Shown: piece by piece, positions 44,460 through 52,826 of the stretch | Layout: each line of letters opens with the position of its first letter | How positions within the stretch are numbered: position 1 is the stretch's first letter | Source: DASPKT01 sp035626475 | GTDB lineage: Bacteria > Pseudomonadota > Alphaproteobacteria > Azospirillales > Azospirillaceae | DNA length: 64,000 bases | Reading direction: 5' to 3' | Assembly (NCBI GenBank): GCA_035626475.1 | Contig: DASPNP010000025.1 | Location: forward strand, 1 to 64,000 | Program-made: the position numbers and the translations under genes | The notes under the pieces: model-generated | Seen by the model: the letters and a program-made list of their open reading frames with translations, nothing else | Told to the model about the DNA's origin: nothing | Database searches by the model: none

Positions 44460-45191
44460 TCAGTCGAACAGCGCGTCGATGTCGGCCTGGGAGATCTTCT
44501 CGGCTTCCTTGCCGGGGCCGTGCAGCTCCAGCCCCTCGTCCTTGCGGGCGATGGAGGGGGGCAGGGGCAGGGCTTCGAACTCCTTCTGGTTCCAGACGCC
44601 CATCATGGCATCGATGCGCTGCTCGATGAAGGAGAGCGCCTGGACGACCTTGGTGATGCGCTGGCCGGTCAGGTCCTGGAAGTTGCAGGCCTCGTAGATC
44701 TTCAGGATCGTGTCGTTCAGATCGTTCAGGCGCGAGTTCTGGTAGCCCTCGGGCAGCTGGGAGCGGACCTCGGCGATGATGTCCTCGATCTCCTCGGCGG
44801 CGCCGATGATTACGTTGGTGGCGCTCTCGGTGGCGCGCACCACCTGACCCAGCTCCTCGCTGGCCTCGACGAAGCGGTCCTCGTTCGCCAGCGGGTGGCG
44901 CAGCGCCGCCATCTCCACCTTGGTCGCCTTGATGCGGCCGGCGATGTCGGAGATCTCGACGTGAATGGCCTCAATAGCTTGATGGTCGGTGTTCAGGAAC
45001 CGGTCGAGCTTTCCGCTGAGCGCGTCGATCGCCTGCAGCACCTCGCGGTTGTCGAGGATGACGGGTGCCGGCGGCGGCAGGGCGGGCGCCGCGGCCAGCG
45101 GCAGCTCGGGCCCTCCCGAGGCGGCGCGCCGCTTCTGCAGCTGCAGCTCGGCCATGAAGGGCCGTTGCGTCCCGTTAGCCCCAGTCGCCAT
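44460..45191 (-). CDS. cheZ: CheZ-type protein phosphatase
   Basis: The 243-residue helical protein contains the catalytic NFQDLTGQRITKVVQALSFIE with the Asp and Gln pair that dephosphorylates CheY, and ends in ADIDALFD, a CheY-docking peptide. A GGGGGAG box precedes the ATG at 45191; an ATG at 45155 (MAELQLQ) is the alternative. It shortens CheY-P life in the chemotaxis pathway. No other chemotaxis or flagellar gene is in the window, so it is a stand-alone locus. Confidence 0.82.
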   Translation of the reverse strand: MATGANGTQRPFMAELQLQKRRAASGGPELPLAAAPALPPPAPVILDNREVLQAIDALSGKLDRFLNTDHQAIEAIHVEISDIAGRIKATKVEMAALRHPLANEDRFVEASEELGQVVRATESATNVIIGAAEEIEDIIAEVRSQLPEGYQNSRLNDLNDTILKIYEACNFQDLTGQRITKVVQALSFIEQRIDAMMGVWNQKEFEALPLPPSIARKDEGLELHGPGKEAEKISQADIDALFD

Positions 45192-45331
45192 TCACCCGCA
45201 CTCCCCCGGTGATCCCCCTGCGCCCCCGGGTCCCCGCGACTCCGGAAAGGCGGCATTTTAGGAATGGTAGGGTGAGGGTGGCCCGCTTGTCCAGAACGGC
45301 TAATCGGAAAGAGACGGGCCCTATCCTGATG

Positions 45332-45685
45332 TCACGCCCGGAAGACGGTATAGGACCAGGGGCTGACGGCGACCGTGACGTGGATGTCGGCATCGGGATC
45401 GGCCACGCCGATGCGGACCGAGACGATGTTCAGGAAGCGGGGTTCCGCCTCCACCACGCCGGCGGCCCGGAAATAGGGGCCGAGATGCAGGTGCAGCTCG
45501 TAGTCGCCCTTCTCCAGCTCGCCATCGTGCAGCAGCGGGCGGTCGGCGCGGCCGTCGGCGCCGGTGGCAGCGACGCGGATCGGATGCACGGCGTCGTTGG
45601 GCCCGAGCGCGAAGACCTCGACCTCGACCCCCTCGGCCGGACGGCCGTGCTGCGTGTCGAAGATCTGCGCTGTTAGGCTGGCCAT
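45332..45685 (-). CDS. 5-hydroxyisourate hydrolase-like (transthyretin-related) protein
   Basis: The 117-residue protein keeps the HIUase fold: LTAQIFDTQHGRPAEGVEVEVF, GADGRADRPLL (Arg), GDYELHLHLGPYFRA and FLNIVSVRIGVADPDADIHVTVAVSPWSYTVF. Two of the hallmark features are changed. The first active-site His (normally in LSTHVLD) is Gln, and the C-terminal YRGS is FRA. The central Arg and the His in DIHV remain. It may have lost or altered hydrolase activity. No uricase or OHCU decarboxylase gene is nearby. Confidence 0.75.
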   Translation of the reverse strand: MASLTAQIFDTQHGRPAEGVEVEVFALGPNDAVHPIRVAATGADGRADRPLLHDGELEKGDYELHLHLGPYFRAAGVVEAEPRFLNIVSVRIGVADPDADIHVTVAVSPWSYTVFRA

Positions 45686-45765
45686 ATGCCGGCTCCCTGA
45701 TGGAAAGCTGCCATCTTCCCCAGCGCTCCCGGCCTGTCAATGGCCCATCCTGTAGGGGCTTTCGG

Positions 45766-45791
45766 GGAACCGCCGCCGCGCCGGGGCCGTT
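45766..45791 (+). promoter_or_regulatory. EcfG-type promoter with canonical CGTT
   Basis: GGAAC (45766-45770), 17 nt, CGTT (45788-45791), 44 bp before the TTG start and 30 bp ahead of the AGGAG box. It is the best match in the window. Confidence 0.6.
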
Positions 45792-45834
45792 CTACTGGGC
45801 GACGCAACCCCATACGCAACCGCAGGAGCGCCCC

Positions 45835-46272
45835 TTGTCCTCGGATCAGTTCCCCCTCTCCCGTCCCGGGATCAATGTCGGCCCCACCGAGCGGATGCTG
45901 TCCGCCGGGCTGGGCGGCGCGCTGCTGTTCGGCGGCTATGCCCGCGGCCGCGCCACCGGCGCGCTGCTCGCCCTCGCCGGTGCGGCCCTGCTGCTGCGCG
46001 GCGTGAGCGGCTTCTGCCCGGCCTACGCCGCGCAGGACCGGCGCCTGGGCGCCGGCGACGCCACCAAGGCCGCCCGCCGGGACTCCGTGCCGCGCGAGCG
46101 GCGCTCCACCGCCACCGCCGAGGTGCTGGGCGGCCCGCAGCGCGACGAGCACAGCGGCGACGGTGCTCCGCACGAGGATCTGGTGCAGGAGGCGTCCGAG
46201 CAGTCCTTCCCCGCCAGCGACCCGCCCGCCTACTACCCGGCCAGCGCGTCGGGTTCCGGCAAGTCCCGCTGA
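45835..46272 (+). CDS. DUF2892-like small membrane protein with acidic tail
   Basis: The TTG at 45835 has AGGAG 6 nt upstream. The 145-residue product begins with a polar segment containing INVGPTERMLSAGLGGALLFGGYARG, then a hydrophobic helix pair (about 25-60, with LALAGAALLLRGVSGFCPAYAA), as in the YgaP-like DUF2892 module, and an acidic, Ser/Glu-rich tail ending in EQSFPASDPPAYYPAS. The tail motif SFPASDPP is shared by many stress-associated proteins of this group. It is likely an inner-membrane stress protein. A strong EcfG-type site precedes it. Confidence 0.7.
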   Translation: MSSDQFPLSRPGINVGPTERMLSAGLGGALLFGGYARGRATGALLALAGAALLLRGVSGFCPAYAAQDRRLGAGDATKAARRDSVPRERRSTATAEVLGGPQRDEHSGDGAPHEDLVQEASEQSFPASDPPAYYPASASGSGKSR

Positions 46273-46384
46273 GCGGCGCCGCAGAGCGCTAAAGCATTAC
46301 CCCAGTATCACTGGGCCTAGTCCTTCAGTCGCCGCGAATCGGACGCTCGTTCGTCACTTCCCCGTGCTACGACTCGGCCGGCCG

Positions 46385-46417
46385 GGGACTGGCGCACCGC
46401 TGATGTGCGCCAGTCCC
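46385..46417 (+). promoter_or_regulatory. 13-bp stem-loop before the phasin gene
   Basis: Perfect arms GGGACTGGCGCAC and GTGCGCCAGTCCC around a 7-nt loop, 43 bp before the ATG. It could terminate the preceding gene, stabilise the phasin leader or bind a protein. Confidence 0.5.
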
Positions 46418-46459
46418 GGAACGAACGAATCGGCACGAACCGACAATAGGGGAGGGAAC

Positions 46460-46933
46460 ATGGCGACGGATAAGGCGACGGCCCAGGTCAGCCGCATCGG
46501 CCGCGCGGACGAGGCGCCGCAGGCGGCGAACAGCTCGGTCATGCAGGCGGCGACGGAGCGGATGAGCCGGCTCACCGACGAGCAGATGCGCATGGGCCGC
46601 GACATGGCGGCCCGCGCCACGCACGGCGTCGACACGCTCATGCAGGTGCAGACCGTGGTCAATGACGGGCTGCAGACGCTCTGGAAGGAGTGGATGAGCT
46701 ACACCCAGGACTCCATGCAGCGCTGGAGCGAGCAGGCGCAAACACTTGCGAAAGTGCGCACCATGCAGGATCTGGTGAACGCCCAGACCGACATGATCAA
46801 GGTGGAGATGGAGGAGCTGCTGCGCAGCAGCCAGCGCATCACCGAACTCGCCACCGAGACCGCGGGGACACTGACCCGCCAGATCACCGAGCGCACCGAG
46901 GCGGCCGCCCGCGAGATGCGCCCGGGCGCCTGA
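46460..46933 (+). CDS. phasin family protein
   Basis: The 157-residue helical protein has the phasin_2 layout: a polar start, then long amphipathic helices with regular heptads (MQAATERMSRLTDEQMRMGR, and NDGLQTLWKEWMSYTQDSMQRW). It coats polyhydroxyalkanoate granules and regulates their size. GGAGGG precedes the ATG at 46460. PHA synthase genes are not in the window. Confidence 0.82.
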   Translation: MATDKATAQVSRIGRADEAPQAANSSVMQAATERMSRLTDEQMRMGRDMAARATHGVDTLMQVQTVVNDGLQTLWKEWMSYTQDSMQRWSEQAQTLAKVRTMQDLVNAQTDMIKVEMEELLRSSQRITELATETAGTLTRQITERTEAAAREMRPGA

Positions 46934-46955
46934 TCCGACGCCGGCGATCGAGAAG

Positions 46956-46981
46956 GGGCCGGTCCCGGGCGGGGCCGGCCC
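46956..46981. terminator. possible hairpin terminator after the phasin gene
   Basis: A 7-bp stem (GGGCCGG/CCGGCCC) with a 12-nt GC loop, followed by few T residues; it could serve both the phasin gene and the converging RlmJ gene. Confidence 0.4.
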
Positions 46982-46989
46982 TCGTCGTT

Positions 46990-47832
46990 TCAGGCTTTCT
47001 CCGGGGCGATCCATTCGAGATTCGGCCCGCCGCCCTCGGCCCGCATCGCCGCGTGCAGGGCGGGCAGGGCCGTCTCCAGCTCCTCCGCCAGCTTCCAGGG
47101 CGGGTTCACGATCGCCATGCCGCAGCCGTTCAGCCGGTCCTGCCGGTCCTCCGACGACCAGGTCAGCTCGGCGGCCAGGATCTTGGGTATGAGGCTGTCC
47201 TCCAGCGCCTGGTGGAAGCGCCAGACAGTGGCGCGGTCCTTGATCGGGTACCAGAGCGCGTAGATGCCGGTGGGCCAGCGGCCATGCGCCAGAGCGAGGC
47301 CGGCGGCCAGCCGCTCATACTCGTCGGTCGCCTCGAAGGGCGGATCGACCAGCACCAGCCCGCGCTTCTCCTTGGGCGGCAGATGCGCCTTCAGCCCCAG
47401 CCAGCCGTCCATATGGTGGACCGCCACCTGCCGGTCGCCGCGGAACTCGCGTCGGAGCGTCTCGACGTCCTCGGGATGCAGCTCCGCCAGCAGCAGCCGG
47501 TCGCCCTCGCGCATCAGGGCGCGGGCGAGGCGCGGCGAACCGGGATACCAGCGCAAGGCTCCCTCGGGGTTCAGCGCCCTGACGGCGTCGAGATAGGGGG
47601 AGAGGGCGTCGGGCAGGTCCGCGGCGGCCATGACGCGGCGTATGCCGATGTCGGCCTCGCCGGTGCGCGTCGCCTCGCTGCCGGCGAGATCATAGCGGCC
47701 GATGCCGGCATGGGTGTCCAGCACCAGGAACGGCGCCGGCTTGGCCGCGAGATGCTTCAGGATCAGCGCCTGGACGGCGTGCTTGACGACGTCGGCGCGG
47801 TTTCCGGCATGGAAGGCGTGGCGGTAGTTCAT
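46990..47832 (-). CDS. rlmJ: 23S rRNA (adenine-2030-N6)-methyltransferase RlmJ
   Basis: The 280-residue protein begins MNYRHAFHAGNRADVVKHAV, the family's hallmark, and has the SAM motif LDTHAGIGRYDL, the catalytic VDPPFE and the C-terminal GIYALWYPIKD and GCGMAIVNPPW. It methylates A2030 of 23S rRNA. It follows the EamA transporter gene on the same strand by 11 bp. Confidence 0.92.
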   Translation of the reverse strand: MNYRHAFHAGNRADVVKHAVQALILKHLAAKPAPFLVLDTHAGIGRYDLAGSEATRTGEADIGIRRVMAAADLPDALSPYLDAVRALNPEGALRWYPGSPRLARALMREGDRLLLAELHPEDVETLRREFRGDRQVAVHHMDGWLGLKAHLPPKEKRGLVLVDPPFEATDEYERLAAGLALAHGRWPTGIYALWYPIKDRATVWRFHQALEDSLIPKILAAELTWSSEDRQDRLNGCGMAIVNPPWKLAEELETALPALHAAMRAEGGGPNLEWIAPEKA

Positions 47833-47843
47833 GGCGTCCGGAC

Positions 47844-48779
47844 TCAGCTGAGGTTCGGCCGCACCTTCGGCGGCGCCGCCTGCGCCACGCCCAGCTTGAC
47901 CTCGCGGTAGAGGATGTAGATGCCGCTGCCCACCACGATCAAGGCCCCCAGCGCCACGGTCAGGTCGGGCACCTGGCCGAAGATTGCGAAGCCGTAGAAG
48001 GTGGCCCAGATCATGGCCGTATAGTCGAAGGGCGCCACCACCGCCACCGGCGCGTTGCGGTAAGCCGCGGTCAGCAGCAGCTGCGCCACGCCGCCGATCA
48101 GCCCGATCGAGACCAGCAGCAGCGCGTCGAAGGCGGTGGGCATCTTGAACTCGAAGGGCAGGAAGGCGGCACTGATCACGCAGGCGCTCAGCATGAAGTA
48201 GAAGACGATGGTCGAGTTCGGCTCGGTCGAGGAGAGCCGGCGGATGGAGATCATCGCCAGCGCCGCGCAGAAGGCGCCGGCTAGCGCCAGCACGCTGCCG
48301 ACCGGCAGCGAGGCCGCCGGCGCCCCGAAATCCGGCCGCACCATCACCAGCACGCCGGCGAAGCCGACCATGACGGCGGCGGCGCGGCGCCAGCGGATGC
48401 GCTCGCCCAGCACGATCACGCCCAGCACCGTGGTGAAGAGCGGCGCGGTGAAGCCCAGCGCCACGGCGTTGGCCAGCGGCAGCATCATGATGGCGGTGAA
48501 CCCGCACGCCATGGCCAACACGCCCATGCCGCTGCGCATGGCATGGCCCCAGGGGCGGGCGGTCTTCAGGCTCGCCAAGCCGCCGTTGCGCATGATCATC
48601 GGGCTGATCGCGATCATGGCGAAGAAGGAGCGGGCGAAGACGATCTGGCTCAGCGGATAGCCCTGGTCGCCCAGCCACTTGACCATGGCGTTCATGGTCG
48701 AGAACAGCAGGATGGCCGAGACGGCGCAGAGGATGGCCCGTCCGGCGGTGCCGTGCGCCGGCAGGGTGACGGCGGTCAT
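47844..48779 (-). CDS. EamA/DMT-family transporter
   Basis: The 311-residue protein has ten hydrophobic helices in two EamA repeats (LLFSTMNAMVKWLG and SVLALAGAFCAALAMISIRRL begin the halves) with GFTAPLFTTVLGVIVLGE and PFDYTAMIWATFYGFAIFGQ as the conserved helix ends. It exports small metabolites such as amino acids or S-adenosylmethionine-type solutes; the exact substrate is unknown. It is likely in one operon with rlmJ. Confidence 0.85.
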   Translation of the reverse strand: MTAVTLPAHGTAGRAILCAVSAILLFSTMNAMVKWLGDQGYPLSQIVFARSFFAMIAISPMIMRNGGLASLKTARPWGHAMRSGMGVLAMACGFTAIMMLPLANAVALGFTAPLFTTVLGVIVLGERIRWRRAAAVMVGFAGVLVMVRPDFGAPAASLPVGSVLALAGAFCAALAMISIRRLSSTEPNSTIVFYFMLSACVISAAFLPFEFKMPTAFDALLLVSIGLIGGVAQLLLTAAYRNAPVAVVAPFDYTAMIWATFYGFAIFGQVPDLTVALGALIVVGSGIYILYREVKLGVAQAAPPKVRPNLS

Positions 48780-48885
48780 GGAGGAATGGCCCGGGGCTGC
48801 GTGAGGCGAGGGCCGCAGAATGGCGCGGCGCCGCCCCCCAAGCCAAGGGCCGCGCGCGCATGCCTGCCCTTGGCCGGCAGAAGGC

Positions 48886-49554
48886 TCAGCTGGTGGCGGT
48901 GAGGGTTTCCTCGAAGGCGCGGCGGGTCTTCGGCGCGATGTGCGGGACCTTGGTCTGGGTGCAGTTGGTGCCGTCGATCAGCTTCACGCTGTCGGCGCCC
49001 AGCCCGACCAGGGCGCGCTGCACCTTGCACTGGTACAGCTTGCCCAGCTTGCCGGAACCGCCATTGTAGCGGGCGACGGCGGCGGCCCAGCTGCCCGTCT
49101 CGGTCCGCAGACGGGCGAGATAGCGGGCGGCGTAGTAGACGTTCTCCTTCGGCTCCATGATCTTCTCGACCGGGCGGAAGGCGTTCTTGTGGTGCGAGAC
49201 CGAGAGCTGCATGCAGCCGGCCGTCGCGTTGGTGCGCAGGCGGCCCTGCGGGTCGCGCAGGAACTTGGCGGCGTCGGCGGCCGTCTTGGCCATGATGGGC
49301 TGGCCCTTGATGTTCAGCGCGTAGGGGCTGGGATTGCCGCCGGAGCCGCTCTCCACCAGCGCGATCGCCATCAGCAGGCCGCGCGGGATGTTGTTCTGCT
49401 TCTCCGCGGGACCGAGATGCTCGAGGCACCCCGCGCGGGCGGGCAGGGCGAAGACGACCAGGGTCAGCATGACCAGGAGCGAGAGGAGAAGTCGGGAGCC
49501 GGATTCGGACTCCGGGCGGATCCTGATGGCGCGCGTGGCCAGTCCGTTCCGCAT
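48886..49554 (-). CDS. lytic transglycosylase, SLT domain
   Basis: The 222-residue protein has a signal anchor or signal peptide (about 20-42, LLLSLLVMLTLVVFALPARA) and an SLT fold: IPRGLLMAIALVESGSGGNPSPY with the catalytic Glu, GCMQLSVSHH, PKENVYYAARYLARLRTETGSWAAAVARYNGG and a short C-terminal part. It cleaves peptidoglycan, for assembly or remodelling. GGAGG precedes the ATG at 49554. Three Cys in the mature part may form a disulphide. Confidence 0.85.
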   Translation of the reverse strand: MRNGLATRAIRIRPESESGSRLLLSLLVMLTLVVFALPARAGCLEHLGPAEKQNNIPRGLLMAIALVESGSGGNPSPYALNIKGQPIMAKTAADAAKFLRDPQGRLRTNATAGCMQLSVSHHKNAFRPVEKIMEPKENVYYAARYLARLRTETGSWAAAVARYNGGSGKLGKLYQCKVQRALVGLGADSVKLIDGTNCTQTKVPHIAPKTRRAFEETLTATS

Positions 49555-49915
49555 GGTGTCCTCCGTCCTCGTTGCCTGGCGCATCCGGCCCCGCGCCGGT
49601 TGCGTCCGCAGTGTCCCGCTGGTGGGCGGGGTGCCCGCTTGTGCGCGGGCGGTCCGATCAGGCCGCCGTTAATCGAATGCGGCGGCCGCTCCCTAAGGCT
49701 TGGGTCTCAACTCCGTCACCCCCGCATCATGCGTGGGCCGCATACCAATCACAGAAAAAACGCAGCCCGTCAAGTTTCGATCCCCCCAAAGGGCTGGGTA
49801 CCCCACCGCCCCCACACCACTTCCTATTGATGTGCCCCAAGGCGGAGTGCGCCTCCTGGAGCCGGACCAGCCTCCCCCTAACCCTTCGGATGGGCATGAT
49901 CCGGGAGGACAGGAG
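49555..49915. other. intergenic region without a supported gene
   Basis: About 360 bp. An open plus-strand frame runs in from 49700, but its residues before 49916 are not family-like. No promoter assigned. Confidence 0.35.
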
Positions 49916-50147
49916 AGGACCGAGAAGCATGATCTGGTGCACGATTTCCCTGAGCATCGCGGCCTGTTCCACACCTCGAAGACGAGCGACGCGCCTGTCG
50001 CCCCTCTCTAGGCGGAGTACCGCGAGGTGGATCATGCAGTGCGCCGGGCGGGGTCGCTGGTGGACCGCCTGTCCACCCGGGCCGGGCACGATCCCGAGCG
50101 CCGGCGGCTGGCGCTGAAGGCTCGCTCTACGAGATGATCCGCGCCGC
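49916..50147 (+). pseudogene. decayed YdcH (DUF465) family gene
   Basis: Reading the plus strand gives EKHDLVHDFPEHRGLFHTSK, then TSDAPVAPL, then a TAG (50009-50011), then AEYREVDHAVRRAGSLVDR, then ERRRLALK. This is the DUF465/YdcH pattern (HELHEEFPEHRDLI, KTSDAHFARL, F-EYHEVNRAI, RRRLVLKDEIY). A stop codon sits where the family has a Phe. Just after LALK the frame is shifted by one base and continues as SLYEMIRA in the next frame. The expected ATG position (49916-49918) reads AGG, possibly a third lesion. No intact copy is in the window. Confidence 0.7.
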
Positions 50148-50233
50148 CGCTGCGGCCCGAGCGCCTGCCGATTGCCTCCGCGCCGCCGCCTGGGGCATAT
50201 GTCCGGCCTGACTTTCCCAGGCGGAGCGCGGCG

Positions 50234-51547
50234 GTGGCGGCGGAAGAGGTGAACCCGGTCGAGGCGCTGCTGGCCGAGGCATACGAGGCGCAGGCGCGAG
50301 GCGACGGGACCATGACGGAGGCGCTGTTCAGGCAGGCCTGCGACCTCGCCGGCGACGATCCGGAGCCCTGGGCGGCCCTGGGCGAGTTTCTGGCGGGCAC
50401 CGACCGCCCGGCGGAGGCGGCCGGGGCACTGCGACGGGCGCTGGAGTTCGACCCTACGCGCCGCGCCTGGCGGCTGGCGCTGGCGCAGGCTTTCTCCGCC
50501 GCCGGCAACGCGGACGCCGCCCTGACCGAGGCGCGGTCCATGGTGGAGGCCCGGCCTGACGATGCAGCGGCCCGGCGGCTTCTCGCCCGGCTGCTGCTGG
50601 ACGCCGGCGCGCCCGAGGCGGCGCTGGAGCATGCCCGCGAGGCGGCCTTCCTCGATCCCCACGCGCTCGACGGCGCCATCGGCCTGGCGGCCTGCCTGGT
50701 CGCGACCGGCGATCCGCTGGCGGCGGCCGAGGCGCTGGAGCCGGCGCTGCGCCGCGCTCACCCGATGGACCCGGAGCGCGCCCGCGCGTTCACGCTGCTG
50801 GGCCGCGCCTGGGCCGGCCTGGACGAGCGGGGCAAGGCGGCGGATGCCCTGCGCGCCGCCATCGATGCCGATCCGGAGGATGCCGAGCCCGCGCGTCTTC
50901 TGGCCGAGCTGGAGGCCGGCGGCGGCGATGGCTTGAGCCCCGCCTATGTGAAGGCGCTGTTCGACCGCTATGCCGAGCGCTTCGACCGCGACCTCACCGG
51001 CAAGCTGCGCTACGCCGCGCCCCGCCTGCTGCGGGACGCGCTGGCCCGCGTCGGCCCGGGCACCGGCCTGCGGGTGCTGGACGCCGGCTGCGGCACCGGC
51101 CTCGCCGGGGTGGAGCTGCGCCCTCTCGCCGCCCACCTCGCCGGCGTCGACCTGGCGCCGCGCATGGTCGAGCAGGCGCGCGCGCGCGATCTCTACGATG
51201 ATCTCTGGGCCGGCGACCTGATGGAGGCGTTCGAGCGGACAGCCGAGGCCTGGGACCTGATCGTCGCCGCCGACGTGCTGGTCTATCTGGGCGACCTCCG
51301 CCCCGTCCTGGCCGCCGCCGCCCAGGCGTTGCGCCCCGGCGGCCGCATCGCCGCCACGGTCGAGCGGCTGGAGGTCGGCGAGCCCTTCCGCCTGAACCCG
51401 AACCGCCGCTACGCCCATTCGGAGGCGCATCTGCGGGAATCGGCGGCGGCGGCCGGCTTGGCGCTGGAGCTGCTGGAACCGGCCACGCCCCGCTGGGAGG
51501 GCGGCAAGCCGGTACAGGGGCTGCTGTTCGTGGGGCGGAAGGCCTGA
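50234..51547 (+). CDS. TPR protein with SAM-dependent methyltransferase domain
   Basis: The 437-residue protein starts at GTG 50234 with GGAG about 10 nt upstream. TPR-like helices fill about 1-230 (e.g. EPWAALGEFLAGTDRPAEAAGAL). A class I methyltransferase follows: AYVKALFDRYAERFDRDL, the SAM motif VLDAGCGTGLAGVELRPL, LAGVDLAPRMVEQARARDLYD and IVAADVLVYLGDL. The end MTase part resembles methyltransferases of the UbiE/TPR type. Its target is unknown; TPRs suggest a protein. Confidence 0.8.
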   Translation: MAAEEVNPVEALLAEAYEAQARGDGTMTEALFRQACDLAGDDPEPWAALGEFLAGTDRPAEAAGALRRALEFDPTRRAWRLALAQAFSAAGNADAALTEARSMVEARPDDAAARRLLARLLLDAGAPEAALEHAREAAFLDPHALDGAIGLAACLVATGDPLAAAEALEPALRRAHPMDPERARAFTLLGRAWAGLDERGKAADALRAAIDADPEDAEPARLLAELEAGGGDGLSPAYVKALFDRYAERFDRDLTGKLRYAAPRLLRDALARVGPGTGLRVLDAGCGTGLAGVELRPLAAHLAGVDLAPRMVEQARARDLYDDLWAGDLMEAFERTAEAWDLIVAADVLVYLGDLRPVLAAAAQALRPGGRIAATVERLEVGEPFRLNPNRRYAHSEAHLRESAAAAGLALELLEPATPRWEGGKPVQGLLFVGRKA

Positions 51548-51550
51548 AAT

Positions 51551-51743
51551 CCCTCTCCCCTTGCGGGAGAGGGAAGGGGCCCGCGCGAAGCGTGGGAAGG
51601 GTGAGGGGTCGGACGGCGGAGCCGGACGCTCTCCGTCGTCAGAGCAAGCCCGAACTGTCGACAAGGCCCGGCTGCGCCGGTCCACCCCTCATCCCCCCGT
51701 TGCTGCGCAACGGGTCCCTCCTTCTCCCGCAAGGGGAGAAGGA
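51551..51743. repeat. 193-bp repeat, family C copy 1
   Basis: The ends are inverted repeats around CTCCCCTTGCGGGAGA; the inner part includes GGGTGAGGGGTCGGACGGCG and CCACCCCTCATCCCCCCGTT. A second copy in the same orientation lies at 62906-63099. It fills the gap between two convergent genes. Confidence 0.85.
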
Positions 51744-51753
51744 TAGGGGAGCC

Positions 51754-52461
51754 TCAGCCCAGCCACCGCACGATCAGCGGCGCCAGCAGGGCGGTCGCAA
51801 GGCCGTTCAGGGCCATGAGGATGCCGGCGAAGGTGCCGGCCAGCGGATGGGCCTGGAAGGCGGCGGCCGTGCCGATGCCGTGGGAGGTCAGGCCGATCGC
51901 CACGCCCTGGGCCGCCGGGTCGCGCACGCCGGCCGCGCGCAGCAGCGGCAGCCCGACCATGGCGCCCAGCAGGCCGGTCGCCAGCACCAGCGCGCCGGTG
52001 AGCGACGGCAGGCCGCCCAGCTGCTCCGCCACGCCCATGGCGATGGGGGAGGTGGCGGATTTCGGCGCCAGCGACGCCACGGTCTCCGGCGCCGCCCCCA
52101 GCCAGCGCCCGACCAGCATGGCCGAGGCGACGGCGGTGGCGGAACCCGCCAGCAGGGCCGCGGTGAGCGGCAGCAGCCGGCGCCGCACCTCCGCCCGGTG
52201 GCGCCAGAGCGGCACGGCCAGCGCCACCGTCGCCGGACCCAGCAGGAAATGCACGAACTGCGCCCCGTCGAAGAAGCGCTGGTACGGCGTGCCCGTCGCC
52301 CACAGCAGCGCGATCAGCAGTCCGACCGAGACGGCCACCGGATGCAGCAGCGCCGGGCGGCCGGCGCGCTCATGCAGCCCGGTCGCCGCCAGCCACGCCA
52401 GCAGCGTCAGGGTCAGCCAGAGCAGCGGGCTGGCCGCCAGATAGACCCAGATTCCGGTCAC
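51754..52461 (-). CDS. lrgB: LrgB/CidB-family membrane protein
   Basis: The 235-residue protein has about seven hydrophobic helices and the LrgB landmarks FVHFLLGPATVALAVPLW, LAPKSATSPIAMGVAEQLGG and AIGLTSHGIGTAAAF. It overlaps the LrgA-like gene by 4 bp. LrgA/LrgB proteins work in murein hydrolase control or small-metabolite export. Confidence 0.85.
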   Translation of the reverse strand: MTGIWVYLAASPLLWLTLTLLAWLAATGLHERAGRPALLHPVAVSVGLLIALLWATGTPYQRFFDGAQFVHFLLGPATVALAVPLWRHRAEVRRRLLPLTAALLAGSATAVASAMLVGRWLGAAPETVASLAPKSATSPIAMGVAEQLGGLPSLTGALVLATGLLGAMVGLPLLRAAGVRDPAAQGVAIGLTSHGIGTAAAFQAHPLAGTFAGILMALNGLATALLAPLIVRWLG

Positions 52462-52823
52462 GGCGCCTCCCGCCCTGGCCTTCCCCCGGCCAGGCGCGCG
52501 ACCAGGCGGTAGGTCAGGGCCGTGACCAGCAGCGTCAGCAGGGTGCTCGCCACCACGGCGGCGCCGATCGCCAGCCCTTCAGTGGCCAGACGCTCCCCGT
52601 GCAGCATCAGCCCGACGCCGGCCGGCACGAACAGCAGGGACAGGGCGCCCAGCAGTCCGCCCGCCAGGCTCTCCAGTCCCGGCCACGGACCGCCGCGCCA
52701 GAGCAGCAGGACGAGCAGCAGCGCCATGCCCAGCACCGGGCCGGGCAGCGGCAGCCCCGCCGCCCGCACCGCCAGCTCTCCCAGCAGCTGGCAGAGCAGC
52801 AGGGCGGCGAAGGCGGGGACCAT
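52458..52823 (-). CDS. lrgA: LrgA/CidA-family membrane protein
   Basis: The 121-residue protein with four hydrophobic helices has the family start LLLCQLLGELAVRAAGLPLPGPVLGMALLL and the FVPAGVGLMLH motif. It shares 4 bp with lrgB and starts 3 bp after the GST-like gene's stop, so all three form one operon. Confidence 0.83.
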   Translation of the reverse strand: MVPAFAALLLCQLLGELAVRAAGLPLPGPVLGMALLLVLLLWRGGPWPGLESLAGGLLGALSLLFVPAGVGLMLHGERLATEGLAIGAAVVASTLLTLLVTALTYRLVARLAGGRPGREAP

Positions 52824-52826
52824 GGG

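Noticed and set aside
46418..46445. GGAAC before the phasin gene as a stress promoter
   Set aside because: No NGTT occurs 16-17 nt after it.
51561..51746. Small ORFs (MREREG... and MREKEG... type) in the repeat, with the same ORFs at 62903-63102
   Set aside because: They lie in the family C repeats, appear on both strands and come from the hairpin sequence.
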